Origin: Buchnera aphidicola str. Ak (Acyrthosiphon kondoi)
GTDB lineage: Bacteria; Pseudomonadota; Gammaproteobacteria; Enterobacterales; Enterobacteriaceae
NCBI RefSeq assembly: GCF_000225445.1
Contig: NC_017256.1
Location: 372,001-436,000 of the forward strand
Length of the DNA: 64,000 nucleotides
Reading direction: 5' to 3'
In this document: positions 1-11,217 of the stretch, piece after piece
Numbering within the stretch: position 1 is the stretch's first letter
How the letters are laid out: each line of letters begins with the position of its first letter
Notes under the pieces: model-generated
Seen by the model: the letters and a program-made list of their open reading frames with translations, nothing else
Databases searched by the model: none
Told to the model about the DNA's origin: nothing
Made by a program: the position numbers and the translations under genes

Positions 1-18
1 AAAAGGATGATATAAATT

Positions 19-429
19 ATGTCTTTACTAAATATATTAAATATTGCAGGTTCAGCAATGAATGCTCAGTCACAAAAAATGAATTTAATTGCTAGTAACT
101 TAGCTAATATGGATAGTACAATATATAAAAATGGAAAATTTTATCCATATATTGCAAAACAAGTAATTTTTAAATTAGATGATTCAAACAATTCAAAAAT
201 AGGTGGAGTGAAAATATCTGATATAATAGATGATCCGAGTCCTATGAAATTGATATACGATCCAAACAATCCTATGGCTGATAAAAAAGGTTATATCTTA
301 ACATCAAATGTCAACCCTATTACAGAAATGGTAAACAATATCTCAGCAGCAAGAAGTTATCAAGCAAATATAGAAGTATTAAAGACAGCTAAGACTATGA
401 TAATAAAAACATTAACAATTGGTGAATAA
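19..429 (+). CDS. flgC: Flagellar proximal rod protein FlgC
   Basis: FlgC forms part of the proximal rod that carries torque from the MS ring to the hook across the periplasm. The 136-residue product has the two terminal signatures of rod/hook proteins: an N-terminal Asn-rich motif near residues 15-34 (KMNLIASNLANMDST) and a C-terminal amphipathic helix near 105-127 (NISAARSYQANIEVL). E. coli FlgC is of similar length, so the gene looks complete. An AAAGGA ribosome site lies 10-12 bases before the ATG. It is the first complete gene of a flg operon whose flgB would lie just upstream of the window. flgD follows after 10 bases. Confidence 0.95.
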   Translation: MSLLNILNIAGSAMNAQSQKMNLIASNLANMDSTIYKNGKFYPYIAKQVIFKLDDSNNSKIGGVKISDIIDDPSPMKLIYDPNNPMADKKGYILTSNVNPITEMVNNISAARSYQANIEVLKTAKTMIIKTLTIGE

Positions 430-439
430 AGGAAAAAAA

Positions 440-1141
440 ATGAGTACTATTAATATAAGTAATATTAATTCACCTGACGTTAATTCAAATATAGATAATG
501 AATTAATTAAAATAAATAGCAATAGTTTGCAAAATAACACTAATCCTTTGGATTTGCAAAAAAACTTTCTAAGTTTATTAGTTGCACAAATTAAAAATCA
601 AGATCCTACTGATCCTATTAAAAACTCTGACTTAACTTCACAGTTAGCTCAAATTAACACTGCAAATGGAATTGAGAGATTAAATAACACCGCAATTCAA
701 TTTTCAAATCAAATTAATAGAAACCAAAGTATTCAATTTTCTTCATTAATTGGACATCATGTAATAGTTCCTAATAAGGAAATAATACATACTAAAGATA
801 CTCCAACAAAATTCGGGATAGAATTAGTTAAAAATGCTACTTCAGTTGAAATAAAAATTTTAGATGAAAATAATAAAACTTTGTATCTAAAAAAAATAAA
901 AGATGCAAAAGCTGGTATACAAACTTTTTTATGGGATGGTAAAGATTTAAATAAAAAAAGTGTAATGACAGGGAAATATAAAATTTTAGTTACAGCTAAA
1001 AACAAAGATCAAGATATTCCTGTTAACAGTTTAAGTGAAGCAGTAGTAAACAGTATTATCATTTCTTCTAATGGTCCTGTTATTGATTTAGGAGCAGCAG
1101 GGAAAACAATACCTTCAAAAATTAGTGAAATTCTTAAATAA
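440..1141 (+). CDS. flgD: Flagellar hook-cap / hook assembly protein FlgD
   Basis: FlgD caps the growing hook and is needed for FlgE polymerisation outside the cell. The 233-residue product has the conserved N-terminal block [20 protein letters not shown] (about residues 35-54), where the family is best conserved, and a C-terminal beta-rich region with the FLWDGKD motif. The start was set at 440 because AAAGGA lies about 7 bases upstream; the frame stays open further up but that extension would overlap flgC and resembles nothing. It sits between flgC and flgE as in E. coli. Central and C-terminal regions are Asn/Lys-rich. Confidence 0.94.
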   Translation: MSTINISNINSPDVNSNIDNELIKINSNSLQNNTNPLDLQKNFLSLLVAQIKNQDPTDPIKNSDLTSQLAQINTANGIERLNNTAIQFSNQINRNQSIQFSSLIGHHVIVPNKEIIHTKDTPTKFGIELVKNATSVEIKILDENNKTLYLKKIKDAKAGIQTFLWDGKDLNKKSVMTGKYKILVTAKNKDQDIPVNSLSEAVVNSIIISSNGPVIDLGAAGKTIPSKISEILK

Positions 1142-1182
1142 AAAAAAATATCTTATTCAACACAAATAAAAGGAATAAAATT

Positions 1183-2406
1183 ATGTCAACTATGGGAGCT
1201 GTAAGCGGCTTACTAATTAATAGTGATTATATAGATATCATATCTAATAATATTGCTAATGCATCTACTATAGGGTATAAATCCAGCAAACCTATTTTTT
1301 TTGATATGTTCTCGCATTCATTTTATTCTAATACGACAAATGGATATGGTGTTGAGATTTTAAACGTTATACAAAATTTTAACAATGGAATGTTAGTGCA
1401 AACTGGTAGAGATTTAGATTTAGGAATTGTAAAAGATGGTTTTTTTCGTGTTATAGATGCTGAAGGTAATGTACATTATACAAGAGATGGTCAATTCTTT
1501 CTTGATAAAAATCAGAACATTGTTAATACACAGGGATTATACCTAACCGGAAAAAATAAATCTTATTCTCAAAACAATTTTAATAACGGATCTAGTACAG
1601 AAGCTATTAATTTAAAAAACGCTTATATATTAAACAAAAAACCTACTTCTATAATAACATTAAAAGCTATTTTAAATCGTAATACTAATACCATTAAAAA
1701 TATAGATAGTTCTAGTAATGATTTTTCTAATTCAGAAGATTATGCTACTCATATTGGTATATACAATAAAGATGGTGAAAAAGATCAAATTACAATTTCT
1801 TTTAAAAAACAAAATAAAAATACATGGAAAGTTTATGTAAAATCAGATCATTCTAATAATCATATAAAAGATATAAATGATAGTTTTGATTTAAAATTTA
1901 ACTCTGATGGTGAATTAATTTCTAATAAAAGTTTTCATATTCAATCTAAAAATCTAGAAAAATATGAAAATATTACTCTTGATTTCAATGGTACTATAGA
2001 AAAATCAGATATTGATAGCTCTTTTGAAGAATATTCTCAAGATGGATATCCTCAAGGTTTTCTACAAACATTTAATGTTAGTTCAAATGGCGAAATTATT
2101 GCTAAATATTCGAATCAAAAGCAACAAACAATAGGTCAAATATTATTATCAAAATTCATTAATCCTGAAAAATTACAACCTGAAAGTGGCAATCTATGGT
2201 CGGCTACTTCTGAGTCAGGTTCAGAAATAATAACATCAGGTGATCAAGATAGTGAAATATTAAATGCAAAAACTTTAGAAGCATCAAATGTAGATTTGAA
2301 TAAAGAACTAATAAACATGATAATAGCACAACGTAATTACCAATCAAATGCTCAGTCTTTTAAAACAGAAGATAAAATTATTAATACGTTAATAAATTTA
2401 AAATAA
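1183..2406 (+). CDS. flgE: Flagellar hook protein FlgE
   Basis: FlgE is the polymer of the flagellar hook. The 407-residue product, close to the E. coli length, has the N-terminal signature [13 protein letters not shown] (about residues 22-34) and the C-terminal helix with [20 protein letters not shown] (about 376-395). Both ends form the hook's coiled-coil core. The middle domain, surface exposed in free-living relatives, is the most diverged part and is rich in Asn, Lys and Ser. An AAAGGA ribosome site precedes the ATG. Retaining hook, rod and ring genes fits the known Buchnera hook-basal-body complexes, which carry no filament. Confidence 0.95.
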   Translation: MSTMGAVSGLLINSDYIDIISNNIANASTIGYKSSKPIFFDMFSHSFYSNTTNGYGVEILNVIQNFNNGMLVQTGRDLDLGIVKDGFFRVIDAEGNVHYTRDGQFFLDKNQNIVNTQGLYLTGKNKSYSQNNFNNGSSTEAINLKNAYILNKKPTSIITLKAILNRNTNTIKNIDSSSNDFSNSEDYATHIGIYNKDGEKDQITISFKKQNKNTWKVYVKSDHSNNHIKDINDSFDLKFNSDGELISNKSFHIQSKNLEKYENITLDFNGTIEKSDIDSSFEEYSQDGYPQGFLQTFNVSSNGEIIAKYSNQKQQTIGQILLSKFINPEKLQPESGNLWSATSESGSEIITSGDQDSEILNAKTLEASNVDLNKELINMIIAQRNYQSNAQSFKTEDKIINTLINLK

Positions 2407-2432
2407 TCTATTAAATAGGATTGAAGAATGTA

Positions 2433-3188
2433 ATGGATAATTCTATATATAAATCTATGATTGCTGCTAATCAATTATTAGAAAAACAAACTATGATTTC
2501 TAATAATTTAGCAAATATTTCAACCACTGGTTTTAAAGAAAAATTTATTTTGATAATACAAAACCAAAATATAAAAAATACATGTAATACTGATAATAAA
2601 ATCACCAAGGAATATCACAATCCTTCTTCAGGAATATTGAATTATACAGGAAGAAATTTAGATTTATTTGTTAAAGATAATGGCTGGTTGACAGTAAAAG
2701 ATTTGAATGGTCAAGAAGCATATACAAAAAATGGTCATTTAACAATAAATGCAAACAGAAAGCTTACCATTCAAGAAAATGAAGTAGTAGGAAACGATTG
2801 TAATATCAAAATACCAAATAATGTAAATTTAAAAATTTCATCTAATGGACTTATTAATTCAGTAGAAAAAAAGAATCATCATATTATTGAAACTAAAATA
2901 GGAGCATTAAAATTAGCATATATTCCCCAACAATATCTTGTACAAAAAGAAAATGGATTATTTTATCTTAAAAAGAATAATCGATTCCATGAATATAGTA
3001 ATACGATGAAACATAGTAATAAAATACGTGTACAATCAGGTATATTAGAAGAAAGTAATGTAAACGCTTCTAAAAATATGATAGAAATGATATCAAATGC
3101 TAGACAGTTCGAAATGCAAATGAAAATGATATCTATATACGATCAAAATGCCGAACGTGCAAACCAGATAATGAATATTAACAATTAA
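2433..3188 (+). CDS. flgF: Flagellar distal/proximal rod protein FlgF
   Basis: FlgF is a rod subunit of the FlgE/F/G family. The 251-residue product begins [14 protein letters not shown], which matches the start of E. coli FlgF (MDHAIYTAM), then has [13 protein letters not shown]. The C-terminal helix contains [24 protein letters not shown] twelve bases upstream is in frame, but ATAGGA directly abuts it and is properly spaced for the ATG at 2433, so the ATG was chosen. flgG follows after 20 bases. The sequence is more diverged than neighbouring flgG but no motif is missing. Confidence 0.93.
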   Translation: MDNSIYKSMIAANQLLEKQTMISNNLANISTTGFKEKFILIIQNQNIKNTCNTDNKITKEYHNPSSGILNYTGRNLDLFVKDNGWLTVKDLNGQEAYTKNGHLTINANRKLTIQENEVVGNDCNIKIPNNVNLKISSNGLINSVEKKNHHIIETKIGALKLAYIPQQYLVQKENGLFYLKKNNRFHEYSNTMKHSNKIRVQSGILEESNVNASKNMIEMISNARQFEMQMKMISIYDQNAERANQIMNINN

Positions 3189-3208
3189 CACAAAATAGGA
3201 TAAAACAT

Positions 3209-3991
3209 ATGATTCCTTCTTTATGGATTTCTAAAACTGGTCTTGATGCTCAACAAATTAATATGAATATCATTTCTAATAATTTAGCAAACGTCAGTAC
3301 AAATGGATTTAAACGATCCAGAGCAGTTTTTGAAGATTTAATGTATCAAACCATACGAGAAGCAGGAACAAATTCGTCACTTGACACAACTTTGCCATCA
3401 GGATTACAGTTAGGAACTGGAGTTCGACCAGTATCAACTGAAAGAATTCATAGTCAAGGAAATCTTTCAAAAACTGATTCTTCAAAAGATGTAGCTATTA
3501 ATGGAATGGGATTTTTTCAAGTACAATTACCAGATGGAAATGTAGCCTATACTAGAGATGGCTCTTTTCAATTTGATCAAAATGGTCAATTAGTTACAAA
3601 TAGTGGTTTTCCTATTGTACCCGAAATAACTATGCCTTCTAATTGCACAAATATTAACATAGCAAGAGACGGTGTTATTAGTGCTACTATTCAGGGACAA
3701 GCTCAACCTGTTTTACTTGGACAATTAAATTTAATTAATTTTTTTAATAGTGCTGGATTAGAAAGTTTAGGTGAAAATTTATATCAAGAAACTCAAGCAT
3801 CAGGATCTCCAATTGATACTATTCCAGGTTTAAATGGTACAGGAGTATTATGTCAAGGATATGTCGAAACCTCAAATGTTAACGTAGCTGAAGAGCTAGT
3901 CAATATGATTCAAACTCAAAGAGCATATGAAATAAATAGTAAATCTATTAGCACGTCAGATCAAATGTTACAAAAATTATCGCAATTATAA
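3209..3991 (+). CDS. flgG: Flagellar distal rod protein FlgG
   Basis: FlgG builds the distal rod, which passes through the P and L rings. The 260-residue product has the E. coli length and is the most conserved flagellar protein here: [35 protein letters not shown] near the N-terminus, the [17 protein letters not shown] block, and a C-terminus with [27 protein letters not shown] lies 8 bases before the ATG. Conservation well above that of FlgF and FlgK implies the rod is still under strong selection. Confidence 0.97.
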   Translation: MIPSLWISKTGLDAQQINMNIISNNLANVSTNGFKRSRAVFEDLMYQTIREAGTNSSLDTTLPSGLQLGTGVRPVSTERIHSQGNLSKTDSSKDVAINGMGFFQVQLPDGNVAYTRDGSFQFDQNGQLVTNSGFPIVPEITMPSNCTNINIARDGVISATIQGQAQPVLLGQLNLINFFNSAGLESLGENLYQETQASGSPIDTIPGLNGTGVLCQGYVETSNVNVAEELVNMIQTQRAYEINSKSISTSDQMLQKLSQL

Positions 3992-4067
3992 TAGTTGACT
4001 TTTATATTTATTTTATATTAGAGAAAACTTTATATATTAAACATCTATTATCAAAGGTAACTTTTTC

Positions 4068-4784
4068 GTGATAAAGTTATTCATTTATAAAACAAAATAC
4101 TATTTAACTGCTATTTTTTTATTGATAATTCAGAGTTGTGCTGGTGTTGAATATAAACCTTTAGTAGAAGGAGTTACAACTGCTGTAGCACCTAATGTAT
4201 GGCCTAGAGTAATAAATGGTTCTTTGTTTCAAGAAAAAATACCATTGAATTATGGATATCAACCATTATTTGAAGACCATCGTCCACATAATGTCGGAGA
4301 TACAGTAACTGTTTTATTACAAGAAAATATAAGTGCGAGTAACAGTTCTACTTCAGATATGAGTAGGGATGGAACTACTAACATGGGATTAAAAATAACA
4401 CCTGGACAATTCAATTCTATATTAGGTTTTAATTTAAAAGATAATATAACTGGTTTGGATAGTTTTGGAAAAAACAATCTTTCTGGAAGAGGTAGTAATT
4501 CAGCTAAAAATAAATTTACTGGTCTTATTACTGTTACTGTTCGAAAAGTACTTCCCAATGGAAATTTAAGAGTTATTGGAGAAAAACAAGTTGCTATTAA
4601 TGAAGGAAAAGAGTTTATTCGTTTTTCAGGAGTAATCAATCCTAATAATATTAACAAAAATAATTTCATCATATCTACTTACATTGCTGATGCACGTATT
4701 GAATATTTAAGTCATGGGCATATTCATGACGTTCAAAAAATGGGTTGGTTGCAAAAGCTTTTGTTAAGAATATCTCCTATATAG
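4068..4784 (+). CDS. flgH: Flagellar L-ring lipoprotein FlgH
   Basis: FlgH forms the outer-membrane L ring around the distal rod. The 238-residue product has an N-terminal hydrophobic segment (about residues 10-22) ending in a lipobox-like IQSC with Cys24 as the likely lipidated residue; Gln at the -2 position is atypical. Conserved FlgH blocks follow: [40 protein letters not shown] and [10 protein letters not shown]. The start is a GTG at 4068, preceded by AAAGG about 10 bases upstream; no ATG fits the family N-terminus. A 76-base gap separates it from flgG, a wider break than most in this operon. Confidence 0.93.
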   Translation: MIKLFIYKTKYYLTAIFLLIIQSCAGVEYKPLVEGVTTAVAPNVWPRVINGSLFQEKIPLNYGYQPLFEDHRPHNVGDTVTVLLQENISASNSSTSDMSRDGTTNMGLKITPGQFNSILGFNLKDNITGLDSFGKNNLSGRGSNSAKNKFTGLITVTVRKVLPNGNLRVIGEKQVAINEGKEFIRFSGVINPNNINKNNFIISTYIADARIEYLSHGHIHDVQKMGWLQKLLLRISPI

Positions 4785-4857
4785 ATAGACATATTATACA
4801 AAATGAAATGATTTAAAAACTCTCGAAAAATTATATTTCTTCTAAATTTGATTAAAC

Positions 4858-4888
4858 CTCATAAAGAACGTTATTTATTCTTTATGAG
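4858..4888. other. Long hairpin in the flgH-flgI spacer
   Basis: Perfect 11-bp inverted repeat, CTCATAAAGAA at 4858-4868 and TTCTTTATGAG at 4878-4888, with a 9-base loop. It lies in the 220-base spacer between two co-directional flagellar genes. It is followed by an A-rich tract, not a T tract, on the + strand, so it is not a classical intrinsic terminator. It could be a processing or mRNA-stabilising hairpin. No gene is visible in the spacer. Confidence 0.5.
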
Positions 4889-5004
4889 AAAAAATTAACT
4901 ATATTAAAAAACAACTAAAAAAATTCTTATAATTATATATCTACAAATCACATGTTTATATATATTATGACGTTTTTTAAAAAGTACATTAATAAAGGTT
5001 TTTT

Positions 5005-6114
5005 ATGTCTAAAAAAACATTATTTTTAATGAAATTCCTTGTTTTTATTTTTCTAAGTTTTTCATCGCCTTTACATGCTGAAAAAATACGTGATCTTACT
5101 AGTATTCAAGGAATTAGAGATAATCCACTTATTGGTTATGGTTTAATAGTTGGTTTAGATGGAACTGGTGATCAATCAACACAGACTCCATTTACTAATC
5201 AATCATTAAATAATATGTTGTCACAATTAGGTGTTAGCATTCCCTCAAATGCTAATATGCATCTAAAAAATGTAGCAGCCGTAATAGTTACTGCAAATTT
5301 ACCTCCATTTAGTCATACAGGTGAAAAAATAGATGTAATAGTTTCATCTATGGGAAATGCTAAAAGTCTTAAAGGAGGTACACTTTTAATGACTCCTTTA
5401 AAAGGCACTGATAATCAAATTTATGCTATTGCTCAAGGCAATATATTAGTATCCGAAAACCATCATTCAAAAAATAGAATTCTTGCTAATCAAGTTAATT
5501 CGGGAAAAATTAATGATGGTGCAATAATTGAACGTGAAATTAATAATAATTTTGGAAAACAAAAAACAATTAACTTACAGTTAAATCAAGAAAATTTTAG
5601 TACAGCACAGCGTATTAGTGACATGATCAATATAAAATATCCAGACACTGCTACACCTATTGATTCTAAAACGGTACAATTAAATACTTCAGCTAATAAT
5701 GATGTACAAGTCCATATGCTTTCTAATATTCAAGATATTGATATCTCATTACCTTCACAAGAAGCTAAAGTTGTAGTTAATTCTCGTACAGGTTCTATTG
5801 TTATTAACCAATCAGTAAAATTAGGATCGTGTGTGGTTTCAAATGGAAACTTATCTATAATAGTAAATCAAATTATAAATAAAAAAAGAGATGAGTATTT
5901 TTCAAAATCATTTCAAAAAACTCAAAAAAAAGAGTATTCTACAAAAGATATATTTAATAAAAATTATCTAAATGATCTGTCTAATAATAGAAAAAATTTA
6001 CATAATATAATTAGAGCTTTAAATATATTAGGTGCTAAACCAAATGAATTGATGTCTATTTTGCAATTAATGAAAAGTGCTGGTTGTCTTAGCGCAAAAT
6101 TGGAAATTATTTAA
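5005..6114 (+). CDS. flgI: Flagellar P-ring protein FlgI
   Basis: FlgI forms the periplasmic P ring. The 369-residue product starts with a Sec signal peptide: basic start, hydrophobic core around residues 8-20, and probable cleavage after LHA at residue 25. The mature part begins with the family hallmark EKIRDLTSIQGIRDNPLIGY and continues with VGLDGTGDQ, VVTANLPPF-type and MTPLKGTDNQIYAIAQGN blocks. Length equals the usual 365-370 residues. AAAGG precedes the ATG. The stop codon overlaps the flgJ start by one base (TAATG), suggesting translational coupling. Confidence 0.96.
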   Translation: MSKKTLFLMKFLVFIFLSFSSPLHAEKIRDLTSIQGIRDNPLIGYGLIVGLDGTGDQSTQTPFTNQSLNNMLSQLGVSIPSNANMHLKNVAAVIVTANLPPFSHTGEKIDVIVSSMGNAKSLKGGTLLMTPLKGTDNQIYAIAQGNILVSENHHSKNRILANQVNSGKINDGAIIEREINNNFGKQKTINLQLNQENFSTAQRISDMINIKYPDTATPIDSKTVQLNTSANNDVQVHMLSNIQDIDISLPSQEAKVVVNSRTGSIVINQSVKLGSCVVSNGNLSIIVNQIINKKRDEYFSKSFQKTQKKEYSTKDIFNKNYLNDLSNNRKNLHNIIRALNILGAKPNELMSILQLMKSAGCLSAKLEII

Positions 6115-6413
6115 TGAATGATAATTTATTACTATTGAATATCTCAAATTATAATGTGAAATTTGTTAATGAACTGAAGTATCAAGTTCGAAGTAATCCA
6201 AAAAAATATGCATTACAAACAGCTCAAGCGGTAGAAGGTGCATTTATTCAAATATTATTAAAAAGTATGAGAAGTTCTTTATCAAAAGATAATTTATTAG
6301 ATAATAATCAAAGTCGTCTCTACACTGATATTTATGATCAAAAATTATCTGAAGAAGTAAGTAAAAAGGGAATAGGACTAACTGATATTATTTTAAAACA
6401 AATTCAAATATAA
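6114..6413 (+). CDS. flgJ: FlgJ, rod-scaffold domain only
   Basis: In E. coli FlgJ (313 residues) an N-terminal rod-cap/scaffold domain is fused to a C-terminal muramidase that opens the peptidoglycan. This product is only 99 residues and matches the N-terminal domain: AQAVEGAFIQILLKSMR (about 39-55), LYTDIYDQKLSEEV and GIGLTDIILKQI. The muramidase domain is absent, and the 95 bases downstream before flgK hold no remnant. Single-domain FlgJ is normal in many bacteria and reported in Buchnera. The start overlaps the flgI stop by one base. Confidence 0.93.
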   Translation: MNDNLLLLNISNYNVKFVNELKYQVRSNPKKYALQTAQAVEGAFIQILLKSMRSSLSKDNLLDNNQSRLYTDIYDQKLSEEVSKKGIGLTDIILKQIQI

Positions 6414-6508
6414 AAAAATTATATTATAAAAGGAATATCAAAATATAATTTAAATATATTATTTTATATAGAAAATATATTTTAAAATAAAAAAAATAAG
6501 GACAAAAA

Positions 6509-8140
6509 ATGAGTTCTATATTAAATACTGCCATTGCTGGTATGAATGCAATGAAAATCATGATTGATAACACTGTTGACAAAATTAATAATCCTACTAA
6601 AAAAAATTCAGGAAAACGTATTTTTTTAGAAAATGACGTACAAAATTCAAACAAAAAAACTACAGTAAAAGTAAAAGAAATATACGATAATTATAATGAT
6701 TTTATTATAGAAGAAAAAAGAAAAACTGATGTGCAAGTTCAAGATGAACAAACTAAAATTGAACAATTATTAAAACTAGAAGATTTATTATGTGAAAAAT
6801 CAAATATTTTTAATATACTAATTAATGATTTATATAAACAAATAGAAAAAGATATCGTTATAGATAAAAAAAATGTAATCAATGTAAACATAAAAAATAA
6901 ATTAACTAATATAGTTGTTGCAATAAAAGATTTTGATCAAAAATTAAAATTTCTAGAAAAAGATATTAAAGAATCCGTTATAAATAACATAAAAAAAGCA
7001 AATACCTTAATTGATGAAATTCATGATGTTACTATGAAAATTCGGTATTTTCCTATGTTAACAATTCCTAATAGAATGAATAATCTTATTGAACAAAGAG
7101 ATGATTTAGTAGATGAATTAAACAATTTAATTGGAATAAAAGTTGTTAAAGATCATGACGATTATAAACTTTATTTGAATAATGGTATACCTGTTATAGA
7201 TAATAGTCAAAAACAAAATTTGCTTCCACTAACATCTAAATCAGATGATAGATATATTAGTGTAGGATATATTGATGATGATGATCAAACAGTAAAAAAA
7301 ATAGAAGATATGATTCCAAGCGCTACTTTAGGTGCTCTTCTTAAATTTCGCAGAGAAGAATTGACAAATACAAGAAATAAAATTGGACAATTGACTATTA
7401 ATTTTGCTGATAGTATCAACTCTTATCATGCAGTAGGATACGATATGTTTGGACATGTTGGTAGACAAATTTTTAATGTCAGTAATCCAGAAGTAATAGC
7501 TAGCTCAAGTAACAATTCATCTCCTACAATATCTGCACAATGGATATCTGCTAGCAATGCTAAAGATACTAATTATATTGTGTATTTCAAAAATAACAAT
7601 TGGACAGTAACAAGACTATCAGATCATACTATAGTTCAACCAAATATACGTACAGAAAACAATAACTTATTTATTACTGTTGATGGGATTGAATTTTTAA
7701 TACAAGGCAAGAGTGCTGATGGTGATATTTATATGATCAAACCATATTCTAAAACGTTAGAAGAATTAGAATTATTAGTTGATCAAAATGAACCCTTTGC
7801 ATTTTCATCAATAGATGATGTAAATTATCCTAATAGAAATAATGCTATGATAATAAATAAATTTAATGGAGACTTGCTTGTTGATCATAAAGAAACACTT
7901 GATGAAGCCTACCAAAAATTTTCTAAATCTATAGCTTATAAATGTAATGCATTAGAAGAAGAACTACCTTTTAAAAAAAATATGGTTAACATACTTGAAA
8001 ATAAAAGAATTTCTATGTCTGAAGATCTCGAAAAAAACTATCAAGAGTTGAACTATGAACAAGAATGTTATCTTGCAAATGTTAAAGTTTTACAAACTGC
8101 AGAAAGTATTTTAAATGATATAATCGAACGTTATAGTTAG
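6509..8140 (+). CDS. flgK: Flagellar hook-filament junction protein FlgK (diverged)
   Basis: FlgK (HAP1) is the first junction protein between hook and filament. The 543-residue product is near the E. coli length of 547. It begins [15 protein letters not shown] like FlgK, and its C-terminus has the polymerisation helix [20 protein letters not shown]. The usual N-terminal SNNI...N..GYTRQ motif is replaced by a Lys/Asn-rich stretch (about residues 24-36), and much of residues 40-150 is low-complexity coiled coil. It follows flgJ after 95 bases with AAGGA before the ATG. No flgL follows. With no filament expected, constraint on the junction surface may be relaxed. Confidence 0.9.
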   Translation: MSSILNTAIAGMNAMKIMIDNTVDKINNPTKKNSGKRIFLENDVQNSNKKTTVKVKEIYDNYNDFIIEEKRKTDVQVQDEQTKIEQLLKLEDLLCEKSNIFNILINDLYKQIEKDIVIDKKNVINVNIKNKLTNIVVAIKDFDQKLKFLEKDIKESVINNIKKANTLIDEIHDVTMKIRYFPMLTIPNRMNNLIEQRDDLVDELNNLIGIKVVKDHDDYKLYLNNGIPVIDNSQKQNLLPLTSKSDDRYISVGYIDDDDQTVKKIEDMIPSATLGALLKFRREELTNTRNKIGQLTINFADSINSYHAVGYDMFGHVGRQIFNVSNPEVIASSSNNSSPTISAQWISASNAKDTNYIVYFKNNNWTVTRLSDHTIVQPNIRTENNNLFITVDGIEFLIQGKSADGDIYMIKPYSKTLEELELLVDQNEPFAFSSIDDVNYPNRNNAMIINKFNGDLLVDHKETLDEAYQKFSKSIAYKCNALEEELPFKKNMVNILENKRISMSEDLEKNYQELNYEQECYLANVKVLQTAESILNDIIERYS

Positions 8141-8157
8141 TTTTAAAAAATACTTAT

Positions 8158-8190
8158 AAAAACTTACTTTTAAAGTAAGTTTTTATTTTT
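8158..8190. terminator. Bidirectional intrinsic terminator between flgK and rne
   Basis: Arms AAAAACTTACTTT (8158-8170) and AAAGTAAGTTTTT (8172-8184) are perfectly complementary over 13 bp, with a T run continuing to 8190. The complementary A run on the other side gives a U tract to transcripts from the - strand too. It lies between the convergent flgK (+) and rne (-), where a two-way terminator is expected. Confidence 0.85.
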
Positions 8191-8259
8191 TATCTTAATA
8201 AAATAATCTTAATAGATTAATTTATTATCAAAAAATGTTTTTTTATATAATGAAATATT

Positions 8260-10965
8260 TTATTTAGGTTTTGAGACAGGCGAATTAGAAAAACTTGTCG
8301 CAGAATGTGCTCCTGCAGAAATTTTTCTTCTAATATTTAATTTCATTATTAATAAATTAACATCAAATCTTTTTTCTGTTTTATTTGAATATGAGTTGTC
8401 AGAAATTTTTGTTATAGGTGCACTTGATTGAGTTTGTTTGTTTTTTTGAGTATATGTTTTTTTATAAAGAAAATTTTTTTTATCTAAAATTAATAAATCT
8501 TTTTTCTTATTTTTTTTGAAAAATTCAGGTTTTATACTTTCTTGATTTTGAATTTTATTTTTTATATTTTTTTTAAATGAACACATTTCAGTTTTTATTT
8601 TTTTGATTTCCACACAATTATTGTTCTTAATGATTTTATTTTTTTCAAAAACAGAGGATGCATATAATTTTTTCTTTCTGATAATATTTTTTTGTTTTTT
8701 TACTTCATCTAATACAAGAGTAGGATGCTTCACCCAAACTTTACCTAATGCTAATTCTAATGAAAATACTGAAGAAAGTATTAATATTGGATACTTATCA
8801 GGATAAGAACTTACATGATTATTATGCATAATTCTATTTTTAAAAATTTTAGAATGATTAAAAAATTTATAAAAAACAGGGTTATTATCAATAATATCAA
8901 CATTTTTATATCTGTTTGTTAAAACATTTTTTAAAGAAGAATTATTGTTAATATATTTTTGAAATAAATTATTTTTTTTTATTTCATTTTTTTTATAAAA
9001 ATTATTAGATTTTCCGAAAGGAACATTATAATCTTTCTTATCTAATTTTAGATCTTTTTTTTGTAAAGATACTTTTTTAATATTTTTTTCAAACAATTTA
9101 GATAAAATTACTGTTTTTCTTTTGTTTAAAAAATTATGTTTTTTTTTTAATAAAATATTATTTTTATTTTGAAAAGTATTTTTTTTAAGAATCTCACTTG
9201 TAATTAGAATATTTTTAATTAAAAAAGAATTTTTAAACCAATCTATCATTTTAAATATAAAGTTACTATTATGTGATAAAATTTTCAAAAAAACATTATC
9301 ACAATTATTACTTTTTAAAACATTTTTTTGTGTTTTTTTTACTTTATTATAATGATCATTAGACAAACCAAAACTACTAAAATCCAATTTTTCTTTCTGT
9401 TTTTTTTTCAAAATATTTTCTTTCAAGAAATTTGCAATTTTACTTTTATGAATATTAGAAAGACCATAACTTGTAGAATTTATACTTTCACCCTTTCTGA
9501 TTCTGGAGACAGAATAATGCGGAGTTTTCATTTTTTTACTAGGAACAATAATAGTTTTTCCACCGGCCTGACGTTTTTCAATAGCATGAACTGCATCTCT
9601 TTTTTCATTTAATAAATAACAAGCTATTTCTACAGGCACAATAGCACGTACTTCATATGTATTCTCTTTTAAAGCTTCTTCTTCGATTAATCGTAAAATA
9701 GATAAAGATAAAGATTCATTATCTCTAATAGTTCCTGTTCCTGTACATCTTGGACAAATATGATGACTGGATTCTCCTAAAGACGAACTCAATCTTTGTC
9801 TAGACATTTCTAATAAACCAAATCTAGAAATCTGGCCAATTTGAATACGTGCTCTATCATCACGTGCAATTTCACGTAATCTATTTTCAATAGCTCTTTG
9901 ATGACTAACAGGAGACATGTCTATAAAATCGATTACTATTAAACCACCTAAATCTCGCAAACGCAATTGACGAGAAATTTCATCTACTGCCTCAAGATTA
10001 GTATTGAATGCTGTAGATGCAATATCTGTTCCACTTGTAGAACGAGAAGAATTGATATCAATAGCGGTTAGAGCCTCAGTGCTATCTACCATAATTGAAC
10101 CACCAGAAGGCAATCTAACTTTTCTTTGAAAAGCAGAGTCAATTTGTGTTTCAATTTGAAAATAACTAAATAATGGAATTTCTCCACTATATAACTTAAT
10201 TTTATTTGCAAAATCAGGACGACCTAGAAAAGTAATATGTTTACGTGCTAAATCTAATATTTTTGGATTATCAATTAAAATTTCTCCAATGTCTTGACGC
10301 AAATAATCTCTAAAAGCACGAACAATAATATTACTTTCTTGATGAATTAAAAATGGTGCAGTTCGACTTTTTGCTATTATTTGAATCGTGTTCCAATGTT
10401 GTAACCTAAGAGATAAGTCCCATCTTAATGATTCTATAGATTTTCCAGCACCAGCAGTTCGAATAATTAAACTCATATCTTCAGGTAGTTTTAATGATGC
10501 TAGCAACTCTTTTAATACTATTCTATCATTTCCTTCGATTCTTCTTGATATACCACCAGATTTAGGATTGTTTGGCATAAGAACTAAATAACTTCCTGCT
10601 AAACTGATAAAAGTTGTTAAAGCTGCACCTTTAGTGCCTCGTTCTTCTTTGCTGATTTGAACAATAATTTCTTGACCTTGTTGCAAAACATCTTTGATAT
10701 TATGACTTGAAGTATAACTATGGTTTTCTAAAAAATAATTTTTAGAAATTTCCTTTAAAGGCAAAAAACCATTTTTTTCTTCACCGTAATCTACGAAAAC
10801 AGCTTCTAAACTAGGTTCTATACGAGTAATCTTTCCTTTATATATATTTGATTTTTTTTGTTCTGATCCAGAGTTTTCTATGTCAAGATCATATAAACGT
10901 TGACCATCAACAAGAGCTACACGCAACTCTTCCTGCTGAGTTGCATTAATTAACATTCTTTTCAT
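8260..10965 (-). CDS. rne: Ribonuclease E
   Basis: RNase E is the main endonuclease for mRNA decay and rRNA/tRNA processing, and the scaffold of the degradosome. The 901-residue product (E. coli 1061) has a well conserved catalytic half: start [21 protein letters not shown]1 domain about 39-119, catalytic Asp in TAIDINSSR and IVIDFIDM, and the Zn-link CPRCTGTGT near 404-407. Residues after about 520 are Lys/Asn low complexity, but three short patches resemble E. coli: [15 protein letters not shown] (about 571-586; membrane anchor), [12 protein letters not shown] (about 733-745; enolase site) and [11 protein letters not shown] near the end (PNPase site). The start at 10965 was chosen by alignment; the frame is open 15 codons further up. 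Confidence 0.96.
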   Translation of the reverse strand: MKRMLINATQQEELRVALVDGQRLYDLDIENSGSEQKKSNIYKGKITRIEPSLEAVFVDYGEEKNGFLPLKEISKNYFLENHSYTSSHNIKDVLQQGQEIIVQISKEERGTKGAALTTFISLAGSYLVLMPNNPKSGGISRRIEGNDRIVLKELLASLKLPEDMSLIIRTAGAGKSIESLRWDLSLRLQHWNTIQIIAKSRTAPFLIHQESNIIVRAFRDYLRQDIGEILIDNPKILDLARKHITFLGRPDFANKIKLYSGEIPLFSYFQIETQIDSAFQRKVRLPSGGSIMVDSTEALTAIDINSSRSTSGTDIASTAFNTNLEAVDEISRQLRLRDLGGLIVIDFIDMSPVSHQRAIENRLREIARDDRARIQIGQISRFGLLEMSRQRLSSSLGESSHHICPRCTGTGTIRDNESLSLSILRLIEEEALKENTYEVRAIVPVEIACYLLNEKRDAVHAIEKRQAGGKTIIVPSKKMKTPHYSVSRIRKGESINSTSYGLSNIHKSKIANFLKENILKKKQKEKLDFSSFGLSNDHYNKVKKTQKNVLKSNNCDNVFLKILSHNSNFIFKMIDWFKNSFLIKNILITSEILKKNTFQNKNNILLKKKHNFLNKRKTVILSKLFEKNIKKVSLQKKDLKLDKKDYNVPFGKSNNFYKKNEIKKNNLFQKYINNNSSLKNVLTNRYKNVDIIDNNPVFYKFFNHSKIFKNRIMHNNHVSSYPDKYPILILSSVFSLELALGKVWVKHPTLVLDEVKKQKNIIRKKKLYASSVFEKNKIIKNNNCVEIKKIKTEMCSFKKNIKNKIQNQESIKPEFFKKNKKKDLLILDKKNFLYKKTYTQKNKQTQSSAPITKISDNSYSNKTEKRFDVNLLIMKLNIRRKISAGAHSATSFSNSPVSKPK

Positions 10966-11217
10966 TATAACTTTTTCTCTCTTATTTTTATAAATAAGTA
11001 AACATATCAACAGGAAATATAAATTGTTAAAAAATTAATTTTTATAAAATTTATTAAATTTAAATAAATTTAAAAATATAAATATATAATAAGTTATTAT
11101 ATATAATAATTTCTTATATTATATATAATGACAATTAATTTATTTAATATATTTATATAAAGAATTATATTATAATAAAAAAATTAAAAAAATTACTTAA
11201 AAATAGAGATTTTTTTA

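Noticed and set aside
4259-4672. Open frame of 137 codons on - inside flgH
   Set aside because: Hydrophobic antisense shadow of FlgH codons, with flgH clearly real on the + strand.
11095-11135. Alternating TATATAATAA palindromes between rne and rluC, considered as an operator or origin
   Set aside because: Simple AT palindromes occur in most spacers here; no DnaA boxes or further structure.
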